Below, piece after piece: positions 8,553 to 16,216 of a stretch of 31,607 bases of DNA. Position 1 is the first letter of the stretch. Each line of letters begins with the position of its first letter. Source of the stretch: Lachnospiraceae bacterium UBA7182. GTDB taxonomy: Bacteria > Bacillota > Clostridia > Lachnospirales > Lachnospiraceae. The stretch covers positions 1-31,607 of the forward strand of contig DKVI01000056.1 in NCBI GenBank assembly GCA_002491115.1. Reading direction: 5' to 3'. A program made the translations under genes and the position numbers. The notes beneath the pieces were generated by a model that did not search any database, had not been told where the DNA came from, and saw only the letters and a list, made by a program, of their open reading frames with translations.

Positions 8553-8760
8553 ATTGTTTTAATATCTGCTGGAGTACTGTAGACAGAGTGTTCAGAGACC
8601 TGATGCCGGATATATCTGCAGGCTGTTTGGTTGTAGAGAGTCTGTATCTGTTTTAGAGGATTGTTTTAATATCTGCTGGAGTATTGTAGACAGAGTGTTC
8701 AGAGACCTGATGCCGGATATATCCGCAGGCTGTTTGGTTGTAGAGAGTCTGTATTTGTTT
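8553..8760. repeat. 107-bp tandem direct repeat, two copies
   Basis: Copy 1 starts at 8553 and copy 2 at 8660; both begin ATTGTTTTAATATCTGCTGG and run to CTGTAT(C/T)TGTTTT. They differ at only a few positions (for example TACTG/TATTG, ATCTGC/ATCCGC), so the duplication is recent or kept similar. No ORF explains it. Confidence 0.85.
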
Positions 8761-8919
8761 TTAAGGATGTATCAGTGCCACGCATAGTGCCACTCATTGA
8801 GGCAGGCTGGATTATAAAGACTGCCGCAGACAGTTAAAGAGCCGGGGATAAGGCGGCGCATACGAGGTATTCTGGTGCTGAGCTTTTTAATTTGTTAAGG
8901 GGTACTTTTGTCTCTTTAG

Positions 8920-8958
8920 TATAAAAGTTATCATTGATAACATTTATATAAAAGTTAT
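8920..8958. promoter_or_regulatory. Operator-like direct and inverted repeats upstream of 9041
   Basis: TATAAAAGTTAT occurs at 8920-8931 and 8947-8958 (27-bp period). The first copy runs into a palindrome, GTTATC-ATT-GATAAC, at 8927-8941. The position 80-120 nt before a likely DNA-binding protein gene suggests an operator, possibly autoregulatory. Confidence 0.45.
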
Positions 8959-9040
8959 AGTTGAGATTTGTTCTGTGCCTTTGATATGAACATATTTTGT
9001 ACAGCTTCGGGCGGAGTATGACAGATTTGGAGGTTTTGGT

Positions 9041-10039
9041 ATGGATTTTACAGATAAGATTTTAAACACGACAGTTGATTTTAAGGTAACAGGAGATCTG
9101 TATTGGAATGGTGAGAAGGTAGAGGGTGTTAAGGAGACCTCGTGGGATAGCGCATATTTAATTGAGGCTGATGCCATGGAGAAGTTGCTTGCCATGCGGT
9201 CGAGATGTACGATTTTGGATAACTGCATGGATCATGTTATGACACTGGTTCAGTCAAAACAGTACAGGCAATCATCGGATCATGATGAAGAGTTAAGGTG
9301 TTTAAGAGCAGAGACAGATTCTCTGCGTGCCAGACTTAAAGAAGCAGAGGAGAGAGCGGATAAAGCCCTGAAGGAAGCGGAGACGGCCGGAGCTTCATCA
9401 GACGGGACTGTCGGGGCAGCCAGTCCGTGGGTCAGGTCAATAGAGGTGAGAACAGTGAAGAAGAATCAGGGCTTTGCCGTTATGCTGTCATTGTCGATGA
9501 GAGGCGTGAGTACCGGGAGAATTTCAGAGGAGCTGAGGATTCTGGGGTATGGCAGTTCAGGCGCTCATATAGCCAGAGGTTTGAGTGTATTGCGTGATGG
9601 AGATAAAGAACGGCTCAGGGGTATCATGTCCTCGCATCCGGAGGAGTTTGAGGGCTTATCTGATGCAGATTTTGAGGAGTGGTTTGCCGACAGGTACAGG
9701 AGGCTGAAAAAGGCATCAGACAAAAGAGCCGGGACAGAGAAAAAGGCCGGTGAAGAAGCAGTGCAGGAGACAGATGAGTGGGGACTGCCAGTTTCTGTAT
9801 CCGGCTGTCAGGATGGCGGCGTTGTTAGGAATCATGGTATGGATCAGCCGGCTTGGGGTAGTTCAGTTCCTGTCAGAAGGTCCAGGATTAAGCCGAGACC
9901 CAGAGCAGAGTTTGTAAAGCACAATAAGGCAGAGGATGTGCCGGAGGAGGTTGTGAAGCCGGAGGAGGTTGTAAAGTCGGTGCAGAGATCCGTTCCGGTT
10001 GATATTGGCCTTGGCGAGATGCCGTCTAAACTCTGGTAG
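9041..10039 (+). CDS. Unknown protein with coiled coil and HTH-like region
   Basis: A 332-aa protein from ATG 9041 with TTTGGAGG (9026-9033) as ribosome site. Residues about 85-130 are heptad-like and strongly charged (a coiled coil such as RLKEAEERADKALKEAE). Residues about 150-200 (SLSMRGVSTGRISEELRILGYG, then a following helix) look like an HTH with a resolvase-like recognition helix. They share a helix-G-x(4)-I/V-x(3)-L-x-G/Y-S pattern with the 12532 gene. The C-terminal 90 residues are basic and low in complexity, with a doubled EEVVKP/EEVVKS. The composition suggests a DNA-binding, possibly plasmid-control protein; this is inference. Confidence 0.75.
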   Translation: MDFTDKILNTTVDFKVTGDLYWNGEKVEGVKETSWDSAYLIEADAMEKLLAMRSRCTILDNCMDHVMTLVQSKQYRQSSDHDEELRCLRAETDSLRARLKEAEERADKALKEAETAGASSDGTVGAASPWVRSIEVRTVKKNQGFAVMLSLSMRGVSTGRISEELRILGYGSSGAHIARGLSVLRDGDKERLRGIMSSHPEEFEGLSDADFEEWFADRYRRLKKASDKRAGTEKKAGEEAVQETDEWGLPVSVSGCQDGGVVRNHGMDQPAWGSSVPVRRSRIKPRPRAEFVKHNKAEDVPEEVVKPEEVVKSVQRSVPVDIGLGEMPSKLW

Positions 10040-10178
10040 AAGGATTTGCAGGTTCAGGTATCTTAAAAGGCGGGCTGATTTTCACGTTTGGAGGGTTGGC
10101 AGACAGATAAGCAGGCAGAGCCAGATTTCTGATGGTATTTTTGAGCGGCCTGTGGGGTACTTAAGGAAGTGCAGTTTT

Positions 10179-10646
10179 ATGGAGAATCTATACAGATTAG
10201 AAGAGATTAAACACAGTTACAGTTTTAATAATGGGTTTTCAGCGAGAGCTGTTGTATATGCAGATTACGCGCGTAATAAGTTCAGGTTGTTATTGAAGTG
10301 CATTTCGATTTCCAGTCCGGCTTTTACTTCTGTGCGTAAGGCTGAATTTGAGGGTTCCTTTCCCCGGGAGAGTGTGTGGGTGCAGATGATGCAGAAGGTT
10401 GAAAACAAATATGGTTTGGATGCGACCGCATTGGTGCGTGAAACGTTTGAGGCAGTTTTTTCTTCGCCGGATGGTGAGCGCCATATAGTACTTGTTTCAA
10501 AAGATGCTGTCAGCGGGCTGGCGCAGATGTCCTGTTCGGCGGAGGATGGGGAGAGGGTCTATATAAAAGTAAAGGTAAACATGAGGGATTTTGATGAGAT
10601 CGTTTGTGTATGCAGGTCGTGGCTACGGGAGGTGAGAGGCAGGTAA
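10179..10646 (+). CDS. Unknown 155-aa protein
   Basis: ATG 10179 is chosen because TTAAGGAAG (10161-10169) lies just upstream; longer in-frame extensions overlap the previous gene and are Arg-rich and implausible. The protein is mixed alpha/beta (YADYARNKFRLLLKCISI, EDGERVYIKVKVNM) with no recognised motif. GGGGTACTT (10154-10162) lies immediately before the ribosome site, and another copy lies 11 nt after the stop. Confidence 0.68.
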   Translation: MENLYRLEEIKHSYSFNNGFSARAVVYADYARNKFRLLLKCISISSPAFTSVRKAEFEGSFPRESVWVQMMQKVENKYGLDATALVRETFEAVFSSPDGERHIVLVSKDAVSGLAQMSCSAEDGERVYIKVKVNMRDFDEIVCVCRSWLREVRGR

Positions 10647-11106
10647 AAGTATTATGTGGGGTACTTTCAAAACGTCGATAAACGCCGCCCGGGATGTTGT
10701 ATCCGGGAAACGGCCTTGACACCGCCCCACACAGCCGGTTTATGGGGGTACTGGTGGGTTTCCCCGCCTGCGGGCGTTAAATCGAATGTATCCCCGCCAC
10801 GGCGCGGCACAGGGCTGGTTCCGGTTGCGGGACGGGGACGGTCATGATCCGCATCAGAGGAGTCTTTCGGAATACGACGTTCAGGATTTGTTTTACGACT
10901 TCCGGCGTATTCGTATAGCAGGGTTCATTCTGCTGTTATGTTCTTGAAGTGATATGGGAGATGGTTCACTGTAAGTAATAAAAAATTATTTCTCCCTGAG
11001 CGGAGCCTGACCAGTTTTAAGTGAGCAGTATTTTATCTCCGGACAAAGCTGGCATCGGTAATCCGTTTGGGGTACTGGTATGTTTGTTGTATAGGAGGGT
11101 GATTTT
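10647..11106. other. GC-rich non-coding island 2
   Basis: A short ORF (10656-10847) is not convincing. The island shares elements with islands 1 and 3: CACGGCGCGGCACAGGGCT at 10798-10816 (compare 5416-5434), AATACGAC at 10871-10878 and TTACGACTT at 10893-10901 (compare 20911-20944), and GGGGTACTT/GGGGTACTG at 10658, about 10745 and about 11070. A hairpin-like CCCGGGAT...ATCCGGG lies near 10688-10708. From 10925 the DNA returns to normal composition up to the next ribosome site. Confidence 0.5.
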
Positions 11107-11568
11107 ATGAAGCGCATAGGAGATTTGATTTTATTGAAATGTGTGCATACGCTTAAGATCTATGTACGGGGAAACTACGAGTTTGTATATCTTGTATGTG
11201 AGAATCCTGACGATGGAGATAAGGTCAGTGTTACGGGCAGCCGCTCCGGGGTACCTGTAGAATATGTTTGTGACATAGTAGACAGAAAGAGACTGGAGCA
11301 GGTATTTGCTGATTATCTTGAGAATGCGGGGTATTCATTGCAGTCTCCTGTGAAGGAGAGCTGTGACATGGATCTCACCATACAGGTTGGGAGAAAAGTC
11401 CGGGAGATGCATGTGTGCTTTCAGGGTATGGGAGAAAACATATGTTTTTGTGGATTTCAATGTACAGTTGATGGAAAGCAGCATAAGAAGCGTTGCATGG
11501 GCGTGGATGTTAAGAGCCATCGAGGTATGCTGGCCTGTATAAGGAGATATTGCTCTGAGTATGTGTAG
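11107..11568 (+). CDS. Unknown Cys-rich 153-aa protein
   Basis: ATG 11107 has an ATAGGAGGG ribosome site at about 11091-11099. The protein is beta-rich, with ten or more cysteines, several in C-F-C and C-x(4)-C spacings, but no standard zinc finger is evident. A GGGGTACC lies inside the frame at about 11249, encoding Gly-Val-Pro. Function unknown. It stands alone between two non-coding stretches. Confidence 0.68.
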   Translation: MKRIGDLILLKCVHTLKIYVRGNYEFVYLVCENPDDGDKVSVTGSRSGVPVEYVCDIVDRKRLEQVFADYLENAGYSLQSPVKESCDMDLTIQVGRKVREMHVCFQGMGENICFCGFQCTVDGKQHKKRCMGVDVKSHRGMLACIRRYCSEYV

Positions 11569-12531
11569 TATGGAAGGAAAGTGTCTGATATGAAAATAAG
11601 AAGGTCAGTGGCGAAGGCACAATGAGGCGAAAGTAAGTAAAGTGGTAAGCCTGATAGAGCCAGCCTGTGGCAGTGATATGTCCGGCATCGGTTGGGGTAC
11701 TTCTTAGTTGGAGCGAGATTCTTTAAGATACTTTTTTCAAAGTAAATGTGGTTAGGAGTGTTTCCACCTGTCAGCAGGTTTTTCCAGAGGAAGTTTCAAG
11801 CGACTGCTTCAAAATCTCAAGATAAAAAAAAAGGGTATTTTCAGCAGGTATTCAAATCTTTCATTTGGTGTTGGAAAATGCTGATAATTTCATGCCAGAC
11901 GGTTGCTGGTTTTTTCAGGGTATTTGGGGTACTTTCACATGTAGGATAAAAGTCAGTTGCGATTCCTGCTTTTTCAGATTGAACGGGACGTGTCTGTTGT
12001 TACGTTGCGTTCATTTTCAAACAGGATGAGACAGTATTTTGGCGAGGAGGTATTTTCAGATTCCTATGGGGTACTTCAGGTTTTGCAAAAGCCACGATAA
12101 AGTTATTTTTATTCTCAATTTTGTGGCGACGACAGAGTATACAAATAAAGCGCAGAGTCACTGTCAGGTGACTTATTAAGATATTTTGGGAGATATGCTG
12201 TCGAGATAAGCAAAAAATGCCTAAGTCCTTCATTTTCTATGTAATTTGTTTTTAAAATAATTCGTCACACGTAGCGGTTTTTTCGTCAAACGTAGAAAGG
12301 TGTTCAGTTACTGTCAGGTGACTTTTTAAGATTTTTTATGATATATGCGGTTAAGACAGCCAAAAAATCAATGATGTTTCCTTTTTCCATAAAAGCCGCT
12401 TTTGAAATAATTCGTCACACGTAGTGGGTTTTTCGTCAAACGTAGAAAAGTGCCCAGTTACTGTCAGGTGACTTTATGAGATCTTTTTTGTCTTTTGGAG
12501 ATTCATATAAATCTGATAACTTAAAAAATTT
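11569..12531. other. 963-nt non-coding region before the HTH gene
   Basis: No credible gene. It contains three exact GGGGTACTT copies (11694, 11926, 12068) and, from 12156 to 12480, an array with a 150-bp period. The 11750-11990 part is AT-rich with repeated TTTTTCAG pieces. The length, AT-rich spacers and ordered boxes fit an origin of replication, a partition site or a complex operator. Confidence 0.65.
12156..12480. repeat. Iteron-like array with exact 150-bp period
   Basis: Box A, AGTYACTGTCAGGTGACTT, starts at 12156, 12306 and 12456. Box B, TTCGTCACACGTAG, starts at 12261 and 12411; box C, TTCGTCAAACGTAG, at 12282 and 12432. All intervals between copies are exactly 150 bp. B and C differ by one base and are 21 bp apart (two helical turns). 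In its first copy, box A contains a perfect palindrome, AGTCAC-TGTCAG-GTGACT. The boxes are conserved while the spacers have diverged, which suggests protein binding. The array ends about 50 nt before the 12532 gene. Confidence 0.85.
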
Positions 12532-13083
12532 ATGAAAGGTGGAGACAGCAAGAATGGTTTTAGTGAAGAACTCTATCAGAAAGCTTTAAAACAAATGAGA
12601 GACAGTAAGAAAGTATCAGACGAAAAGCCGGCACACAATATAGGCGGGCTTCACAGATTAAATAACGAACGTAAAGAATTAAGAATAGCAGCTCAGGCAA
12701 GGATTATCAGTTTGATTCTTCATGGGTATAAAAGAAAACAGGTCATGGATGCCCTGGGGTACTCTGGAAGTACGTTGGACAGGGCTTTTTGCAGACTGGA
12801 CGGTGAGTGGCTGGATCTGTTGGAAATGAACTATATTGGGTATTTCCGCTTTATACCGCCGGAAAATATAGATCTATTGAAAAAAGCAGGTTTTTCGTAC
12901 AGGCAGTTTCGCAGATTGCTTGCAGAGGAGGGAGAGGTTTCTTCCATAAATATTGAAACATATATTCAGATGACGCCTTTAACTGATAATACCAGGAAGA
13001 AGTTACCTGGACTGCCAGTTTGCGAAAGTAAGCCAGTTATGAAAATGTCAGACAGGTTACGTCAATTGTATTATAAAAGGTAA
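12532..13083 (+). CDS. Putative HTH DNA-binding protein, possible initiator or partition factor
   Basis: A 183-aa basic protein. ATG 12532 lacks a clear ribosome site, so the start is uncertain. Residues about 58-95 (ARIISLILHGYKRKQVMDALGYSGSTLDRAF) form a good helix-turn-helix: G-Y-K-R-K-Q-V-x-x-A-L-G-Y-S-x-S-T-L. A second helical unit follows (IDLLKKAGFSYRQFRRLLAEEG), perhaps another HTH. The C-terminus is basic (MSDRLRQLYYKR). No family name is assigned. Its place just after the 150-bp array makes it the best candidate to bind those boxes, as initiator, partition or autoregulatory protein. Confidence 0.7.
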   Translation: MKGGDSKNGFSEELYQKALKQMRDSKKVSDEKPAHNIGGLHRLNNERKELRIAAQARIISLILHGYKRKQVMDALGYSGSTLDRAFCRLDGEWLDLLEMNYIGYFRFIPPENIDLLKKAGFSYRQFRRLLAEEGEVSSINIETYIQMTPLTDNTRKKLPGLPVCESKPVMKMSDRLRQLYYKR

Positions 13084-13142
13084 TTTCTTTAAACTTTGGG
13101 GTACTTTTTAAAGGCGCACGGTTATCTTTCATAGCCGCCTGT

Positions 13143-13180
13143 AAATAAAAAGAGTTGGGAATCAGTATCGATTCCCAACT
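13143..13180 (-). terminator. Terminator for the minus-strand Rpn relic
   Basis: A perfect 11-bp stem, AGTTGGGAATC (13153-13163) with GATTCCCAACT (13170-13180), and a 6-nt loop. On the minus strand it is followed by CTTTTTATTTAC. It lies just past the stop of the minus-strand relic. Confidence 0.85.
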
Positions 13181-13194
13181 GTATTGACTTAAGA

Positions 13195-13512
13195 TTATAA
13201 AGTAGCTTTCAGTTTTTTTACCTCGTCAAGAGGAAGCCCGGCGTATTCAGCAATCTTCTCAAGTGTAAGCATTCCGTCTGCCAGCATATTTTTTGCATTT
13301 TCAACTGCCTTTTCGATTCTGCCCTCAGTTAAGCCTATTTCTTTACCTTCTTCTAAAGCCTCATTTCTCAGAACTTCAAAAATTTTGCACATTTCGCTCA
13401 CTCTTTTTGGGTTTTGCTTCAGATAACGTGTTCTCTCGGCCATCAGTTCAAAATTCATTTCATCCGCTTCTTCTGTTTTAAGTACTCCTATACTATCACG
13501 AAGCCGGTGACT
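13195..13512 (-). pseudogene. C-terminal relic of an Rpn-family nuclease gene
   Basis: The longest ATG-started frame is 13195-13458 (87 aa), but the frame is open back to 13512, where a stop lies just upstream. The extra residues read RDSIGVLKTEEADE, which joins well to MNFELMAERTRYLKQNPKR. This is the end of the Rpn/PD-(D/E)XK family: an ER-x-R/K-Y-x-K stretch, MCK, then a basic coiled coil and a final LTLEKIAEYAGLPLDEVKKL. The nuclease core is absent, so it is a 5'-truncated relic that keeps its terminator. The last 20 residues resemble the end of the 5798-6715 protein. Confidence 0.8.
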
Positions 13513-13719
13513 TTACAAGCAGGGCACCGATTCAGATCAGGGGTACTTCCGGCTCTGTAGATGAAAGTATTGGTCAGGCATACAAATAAGCCCGGAAGCA
13601 GTGGATCTGCCGTTACATCCAGAGCAGGGACAGACATACAGCAGTAAAGATGTGAATTTTGATTAAAAAATGCAGACTTTCGGAGCCTGCATCAAAACAG
13701 CAGAGTTTTGGGTGGTATT

Positions 13720-13977
13720 TTATTCAGCTTCAGGATTCTCGGGGGTATCTTTGGGCGCATACGGGTGGAATACCAGCAGGTCTTCGATCCTGCATTCCAG
13801 GACTGTACACAGTTTGCACAGGACGAAAGTATCCAGCCTTGTTATTTCATTTTTGCAGTAGTTGTCGATCTGCGACCATGACATTTCACAGCGATGGGAC
13901 AGTTTGTTTTTACTGAGTTTCTTTTTCTCCAGTAATTCAGCCAATTTGATTTCTAACGTACCATATTGCTCATCCAT
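13720..13977 (-). CDS. Xre/Cro-type HTH regulator
   Basis: An 85-aa protein from ATG 13977 with a GTGAGG ribosome site. Residues about 8-70 form a Cro/CI HTH: LAELLEKKKLSKNKLSHRCEMSWSQIDNY, then a C-terminal helix LCKLCTVLECRIEDLLVF, as in YozG-like regulators. The tail (PKDTPENPEAE) is disordered. It is divergent from the small gene at 14301, with a shared 320-nt intergenic region that contains inverted repeats. It probably represses its own and possibly the divergent promoter. Confidence 0.85.
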   Translation of the reverse strand: MDEQYGTLEIKLAELLEKKKLSKNKLSHRCEMSWSQIDNYCKNEITRLDTFVLCKLCTVLECRIEDLLVFHPYAPKDTPENPEAE

Positions 13978-14042
13978 CTTATTACCTCACTTATCTATGT
14001 GAGTTTAATTCTAATATTTAACATAGAATCCTGATAAGCCTG

Positions 14043-14064
14043 TATAAGTATTCTAATACTTATA
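14043..14064. promoter_or_regulatory. Candidate operator of the Xre regulator
   Basis: The arms TATAAGTAT (14043-14051) and ATACTTATA (14056-14064) are perfect complements around a TCTA centre. Together with CTCAC...GTGAG nearer the gene, this is a typical dimer-binding arrangement in front of a small Xre gene. Confidence 0.5.
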
Positions 14065-14201
14065 ACAGAAAAATATGTTCAGGTATCTTTTTCAGGCACT
14101 GGGGGTACATATACCAGACGGGTGATATTGTTGTGACAGCAGTATATGTCCATAATCATCCATAATGTCGATTCCTGTCGTTATTAGCACATCAGTTGTA
14201 C

Positions 14202-14230
14202 TTGCATTTCTATTGTACATTAGCTATAGT
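14202..14230 (+). promoter_or_regulatory. Sigma-A promoter for the 14301 gene pair
   Basis: TTGCAT (14202-14207) and TATAGT (14225-14230) with exactly 17 nt between them, about 70 nt before the start of the 52-aa gene. Confidence 0.65.
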
Positions 14231-14300
14231 ATGCTTATAATCTTAAAAAAATATTATAATACTAATGACAGAAATATACGTTCGAGAAAGGGGAAGAGAG

Positions 14301-14459
14301 ATGGAATTCAACAGTTTTAAGGATGCAGTGTTTGAACTGCTTAACGAGGGCGAGTGGGAAGGTCTGGAGGATATTGACACTAACGACAGGGATGGTGTAT
14401 TTCTGGTGTCATTTCAGGATGGCAGCCAGTTTGAAGTGCTTGTACGCAAAGCAGGCTAA
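14301..14459 (+). CDS. Small acidic unknown protein
   Basis: A 52-aa protein. ATG 14301 is preferred over ATG 14265 because GGGGAAGAG lies just upstream. The sequence is acidic with a compact alpha/beta look (FKDAVFELLNEGEWEGLEDI, then VFLVSFQDGSQFEVLV). Two nucleotides after the stop begins GGGGTACTT, then the GTG of the next gene, so the motif may double as that gene's ribosome site. Confidence 0.6.
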   Translation: MEFNSFKDAVFELLNEGEWEGLEDIDTNDRDGVFLVSFQDGSQFEVLVRKAG

Positions 14460-14472
14460 GGGGGTACTTGAG

Positions 14473-15243
14473 GTGGAAAATGGTTTTGGTCATTTTGACC
14501 TGGTGAGATTTGAGTTTTTTGAGAGACTGTTGCCCAGGTTATTATATGGGGATGATGAAGAGATATGTGATGGTTTATTGGATGCTCTGGGAAAAAACGG
14601 GCGGGATTTTATTTTCTCCACACTCCTGCAGATGTGCGCAGATGACGGGGCAGACTGCCCATACGGTTCTGGAGATTTTGATGTAAAGATTTTCGGTTAT
14701 GGCAATATCAGTTTTATTCAAATGAATTTACCGCCGTGTAATCCGTCGGCCGGCGGTATTGTAAGGGCATATATCCTGTGTTCCGGGGATTCAGATATGC
14801 TGTACTTTATCATAAAGCGTTTTAAGGAGGGGGAGGTCTTTATTTTGTATGTCACGCCGGAGCTTCAGGTATTGAAGTCAGATGAGCTTACTGCCCATAC
14901 AGGTGATATGAATTACGAATATCAGGCACTCTCGGAAATTTATCAGATGGTTATGCAGGAAGAGCAGTCAGATGCGGTTCAGGGGTACTGGAGCCGTGAC
15001 TGGCTGAAGGTGGACTGGCATTCTGTCAGAGATAAGATGAAAAAGGGTGAGCAGGATATTGGAATATTAGAGGAGGAGTATCTGGAGCTGATGTGCTGGT
15101 GTGTGGAGAATAAGCCGGAGATCTATCGTCAGATGGTTTTTTACCTTGCATTGAGAGAGCATGATATTCCGGACGGTTCGGCGATGTATATTGCAGCGCA
15201 TCCAGATCAGTTCAGGGAGGCGTTAGACTGTTTCAAAAAATGA
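14473..15243 (+). CDS. Unknown 256-aa protein
   Basis: The GTG at 14473 (MENGFGHFDLVRF) is preferred: it follows TAAGGGGG by 8 nt. The longer frame from 14323 would overlap the previous gene completely. The product is soluble and acidic, with GDDEEICDGLLDALG near the start and a helical C-terminus (LREHDIPDGSAMYIAAHPDQFREAL). No family is recognised. A GGGGTACTG lies inside (about 14983) and GGGGTACTT 10 nt after the stop. Confidence 0.7.
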   Translation: MENGFGHFDLVRFEFFERLLPRLLYGDDEEICDGLLDALGKNGRDFIFSTLLQMCADDGADCPYGSGDFDVKIFGYGNISFIQMNLPPCNPSAGGIVRAYILCSGDSDMLYFIIKRFKEGEVFILYVTPELQVLKSDELTAHTGDMNYEYQALSEIYQMVMQEEQSDAVQGYWSRDWLKVDWHSVRDKMKKGEQDIGILEEEYLELMCWCVENKPEIYRQMVFYLALREHDIPDGSAMYIAAHPDQFREALDCFKK

Positions 15244-15271
15244 AGGTATTTCCGGGGTACTTAACCAAAGA

Positions 15272-15297
15272 GGAGCATCTGCGTACACAGATGCTCC
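15272..15297. terminator. Hairpin between convergent genes
   Basis: A perfect 10-bp stem, GGAGCATCTG (15272-15281) with CAGATGCTCC (15288-15297), and a 6-nt loop. The + side tail is GGATCATTTTT and the minus side tail is TCTTTGGTT, so it probably serves the converging transcripts from both sides. Confidence 0.7.
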
Positions 15298-15306
15298 GGA
15301 TCATTT

Positions 15307-16164
15307 TTATCCTTTCCCAAGCATTTCAATTTCTTCCAAAGATAGTGAGGGAACATATTCGTGGATTTCTTCTGTAGAAAATTTTCCAGATTCCAGCATT
15401 TTAAGTGCAATTTCTGTTGCGGCTTTTTTTGCAGCTTCATTTGCGGCTTCACCTGCGATTTTACGAATCTCAGGTTCCATAATATCTAATAATGCCTGAC
15501 ACATACTTTCATCTCCTCTCAATTCTTCTACGATCTGTTTATTTGCCCTGACACTTACTTCCAACACAGAATCTGCAAGTTCTCTGTCAAACTTCTGTGT
15601 AAGGCTGTCTATCTTTTCCAGCAGTTCTTTCATTTCCTGTTTCTGCACTCTGTCAGATAAAGACTTAAGCCATGTATGATCTTTCTGCTTCAGTTCTTTT
15701 CCCACAATAATCTGTATGGGGAATAAAACCACATTTGAAATGTAATAAATACCGGCATATGGATTTGCTACGTTTATATGATGCTGTTCAAAATATCGAA
15801 ACAGTCCTTTCGGTTTTGCATCACGAATTATGGTTATGGTAATATCATCGGCCCTGTGTTCATCCACATATCTGCCGGAAGCTTTATATAAACATCCATA
15901 GGCTTCTGCTTTATAAAAGGTGTCAATGTCCATATGATCATCCGGAGATTTGTATTCTACAATATTGTGTCCCCGGAACAGTTTTCCTATCTCGTTGACA
16001 ATCTGAACATCCGGATTTTTTTTGATCACCAGAAGATCAATCTCCAGAGGCTTTGTGTTCAGATTATATTCTTTTTCATAAATAAGATCATTTCTGTTTT
16101 CTCCCAGCTCCAGATTCATTGCCGCCACAAAGCCAGGATGCCATTGTATTTTCGTATCGCTCAT
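15307..16164 (-). CDS. PD-(D/E)XK nuclease-like protein
   Basis: A 285-aa protein from ATG 16164. It has a textbook PD-(D/E)XK core: E30/E32 in YEKEYN, D43 in LEIDLLVI, and E-Y-K in GHNIVEYKSPDD. Residues about 185-250 are helical, with a basic coiled coil (EAANEAAKKAATEIALKML), and the tail STEEIHEYVPSLSLEEI is the HTH-like ending also seen in Rpn proteins. Related Clostridia proteins are common in many copies per genome and some carry an erroneous isopropylmalate dehydrogenase label. It has its own promoter. No GGGGTACTT lies inside or immediately upstream, which fits later insertion. Confidence 0.82.
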   Translation of the reverse strand: MSDTKIQWHPGFVAAMNLELGENRNDLIYEKEYNLNTKPLEIDLLVIKKNPDVQIVNEIGKLFRGHNIVEYKSPDDHMDIDTFYKAEAYGCLYKASGRYVDEHRADDITITIIRDAKPKGLFRYFEQHHINVANPYAGIYYISNVVLFPIQIIVGKELKQKDHTWLKSLSDRVQKQEMKELLEKIDSLTQKFDRELADSVLEVSVRANKQIVEELRGDESMCQALLDIMEPEIRKIAGEAANEAAKKAATEIALKMLESGKFSTEEIHEYVPSLSLEEIEMLGKG

Positions 16165-16188
16165 CGATCAGTCCTCTTGATTTTCTTC

Positions 16189-16216
16189 ATTATATCATAT
16201 TTCCCTGATTTTACAA
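16189..16216 (-). promoter_or_regulatory. Promoter of the PD-(D/E)XK gene
   Basis: Read on the minus strand: TTGTAA (16216-16211), 16-nt spacer, TATAAT (16194-16189), followed by an AAGAGGA ribosome site before the ATG at 16164. Confidence 0.6.

Larger units (their letters stand above)
8271..9040. other. 770-nt non-coding stretch with tandem repeat and operator-like sites
   Basis: No gene is supported here. The first 60 nt hold the hairpin; 8340-8460 is AT-rich; 8553-8760 is a two-copy tandem repeat; 8899-8907 is a GGGGTACTT; and 8920-8958 holds paired operator-like repeats before the gene at 9041. A short stretch at 8779-8796 repeats GTGCCAC twice (GTGCCACGCATAGTGCCAC). Confidence 0.6.
13978..14300. 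other. Divergent intergenic regulatory region
   Basis: AT-rich and without a gene. It holds CTCAC(N8)GTGAG at about 13986-14003 and a 9-bp inverted repeat, TATAAGTAT/ATACTTATA, at 14043-14064. It also has a GGGGTACAT at about 14102 and a good + strand promoter at 14202-14230. A second TATAAT near 14255 could be an additional -10 box. Confidence 0.6.

Noticed and set aside
10656..10847. Short + strand ORF in GC-rich island 2
   Set aside because: No ribosome site and a Gly/Pro/Arg-rich, non-protein-like sequence. It is better explained as chance in a GC-rich non-coding island.
11746..11949. 67-aa ORF in the non-coding region before the 150-bp array
   Set aside because: GTG start without a ribosome site and an odd Phe/Trp/Cys-rich composition; it runs through a GGGGTACTT copy.
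12156..12480. CRISPR-like reading of the 150-bp array
   Set aside because: Repeats are three different boxes at a 150-bp period, not one repeat with 30-40-bp spacers.
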